DNA of 6,409 bases, taken from positions 1-6,409 of the forward strand of contig RGAJ01000107.1 in NCBI GenBank assembly GCA_009920225.1, read 5' to 3'. Shown one piece after another: positions 5,541-6,409 of this stretch. Below the pieces are notes generated by a model. That model was not told the DNA's origin. It did no database searches and saw only the letters and a program-made list of their open reading frames with translations. Origin of the DNA: Paracoccaceae bacterium. Lineage in GTDB: Bacteria > Pseudomonadota > Alphaproteobacteria > Rhodobacterales > Rhodobacteraceae. A program made the translations under genes and the position numbers. Numbering within the stretch: position 1 is the stretch's first letter; the number at the start of each line of letters is the position of its first letter.

Positions 5541-6409
5541 ATGTCGAACACTGTTCAATCCCAAGTGCGCGGGACACCTGCGCTGGTTATCGGTTCCGTT
5601 GCTTTGTTGCTTTTGTTGGCGGCTTTGGATCAAACGATTGTCTCGACGGCGCTACCCACGATTGTCACCGACTTGGGCGCTTTGGAAAAGCTGTCGTGGG
5701 TCGTGACATCCTATATCCTTGCCTCAACCGTATCTGCGCCCTTGTATGGCAAACTGGGTGATTTGTACGGCCGGCGGGTGATGGTGTATTTTTCTGTCGG
5801 GTTGTTTTTGGCGGGATCCGTTGCCTGCGCCCTTGCATTTAGCATGGATGCATTGATCTGGGCCCGCGCGTTCCAAGGATTGGGCGGCGGTGGTCTGTTC
5901 GTTCTGGCATTGGCCGTGGTGGGCGACGTTGTGCCGCCGCGCGAACGTGGCAAGGTCCAAGGTGTGTTTGCCGCGATCTTTTCCGCGTCGAGCGTGATAG
6001 GTCCGCTGCTTGGCGGCTGGTTTGTTGAATATTTCAGCTGGCATTGGATTTTCCTGATCAACATTCCGCTTGGTATTTTGGCTGTGATTGGTTTTACGAT
6101 CGGGTTTGAACCCCGCGGTGAACGTGTGCAGCATAAAATCGATTGGTTGGGCGCAGCCCTTTTGTCAGTCGCTCTTGCGTCTTTGACCCTATTCACCAGT
6201 CTTGCGGGGCAGGGTATATCGTGGACATCTGTGACCGGTCTGGGCCTTGTCGCAGCAACGCTTGTGTCAATGGCATGGTTCGTATGGGCCGAAAAGCACG
6301 CGGCAGAGCCCGTTTTGCCATTGCATTTGTTTCGTCTGAACGTGTTCACGATGACATCCCTGATCAGCTTGATCACAGGTGCGGCGATGATTGGAACGAT
6401 CACGTTTTT
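5541..6409 (+). CDS. MFS multidrug transporter, DHA2 (EmrB/QacA-like) family, first 289 residues
   Basis: DHA2 transporters are proton-driven inner-membrane exporters with 14 membrane helices. The gene runs off the window, so only about nine helices are visible. Family motifs appear in order: LDQTIVSTALPTI in helix 1 (29-41, the D1 motif), GKLGDLYGRR (70-79, motif A), RAFQGLGGGG (109-118, motif B), and GP.LGG (154-159, motif C) followed by WHWIFLINIPLG. Long hydrophobic stretches alternate with short charged loops. The start ATG 5541 is preceded in frame by a stop at 5535-5537, so no longer form exists; the ribosome binding site is weak (AAAAG). A good promoter candidate and a palindrome lie just upstream, suggesting regulated expression. 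The substrate cannot be told; EmrB-like drug export is the family default. Confidence 0.92.
   Translation, partial: MSNTVQSQVRGTPALVIGSVALLLLLAALDQTIVSTALPTIVTDLGALEKLSWVVTSYILASTVSAPLYGKLGDLYGRRVMVYFSVGLFLAGSVACALAFSMDALIWARAFQGLGGGGLFVLALAVVGDVVPPRERGKVQGVFAAIFSASSVIGPLLGGWFVEYFSWHWIFLINIPLGILAVIGFTIGFEPRGERVQHKIDWLGAALLSVALASLTLFTSLAGQGISWTSVTGLGLVAATLVSMAWFVWAEKHAAEPVLPLHLFRLNVFTMTSLISLITGAAMIGTITF

Noticed and set aside
5483..5761. Plus-strand open frame of 92 codons over the MFS start
   Set aside because: It is out of frame with the transporter, begins inside the promoter region and has no recognisable motifs.
5711..6403. Minus-strand open frame of 230 codons opposite the MFS gene
   Set aside because: It is antisense to a transporter with clear motifs in order; its proline-, threonine- and asparagine-rich product is typical of a shadow frame.

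Overview
The window looks like ordinary chromosome from an alphaproteobacterium of the Rhodobacterales (Roseobacter/Rhodobacter group). Evidence: the order rimM-trmD-rplS-rpmE, a TrmD with the N-terminal extension I associate with this group, a cysteine-free long L31, and separate polyhydroxybutyrate (PHB) genes phaA and phaB. The exact genus cannot be read from the sequence. I see no insertion sequence, prophage, CRISPR array, tRNA or rRNA, and no new multi-gene system. What is worth a second look is regulatory DNA between well-known genes.

Layout. Positions 1-1777 (+) hold a translation block: the 3' end of rimM, trmD overlapping it by 4 bp (ATGA), a 185-bp gap with three perfect 8-bp hairpins, then rplS and rpmE 11 bp apart, closed by an intrinsic terminator (about 1798-1827). 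A second terminator (1846-1873) faces it and ends the opposing PHB transcript. Positions 1895-3924 (-) carry phaB and phaA, read in the order phaA then phaB, with a strong terminator between them (2714-2742). Upstream of phaA is a good promoter candidate with a near-perfect 17-bp palindrome across its -35 region, resembling a PhaR operator. Positions 4014-4838 (-) encode a stand-alone EAL-domain protein with all the expected catalytic residues. Positions 4904-5461 (+) encode 3-methyladenine DNA glycosylase I (tag), divergent from the EAL gene across 65 bp. Position 5541 to the window edge (+) holds the first 289 residues of a DHA2-type (EmrB/QacA-like) MFS drug transporter, preceded by a promoter candidate and two inverted repeats.

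How the parts work together. The first block makes ribosome parts (L19, L31), a 30S maturation factor (RimM) and a tRNA methyltransferase (TrmD). The trmD-rplS gap could let L19 and L31 be made at different levels from RimM and TrmD. PhaA condenses two acetyl-CoA to acetoacetyl-CoA, and PhaB reduces this to (R)-3-hydroxybutyryl-CoA, the PHB synthase substrate; no synthase is in the window. The EAL protein should degrade cyclic di-GMP. Tag repairs alkylated DNA. Nothing in the sequence shows that these last genes are linked to PHB metabolism. No gap between genes exceeds 300 bp.
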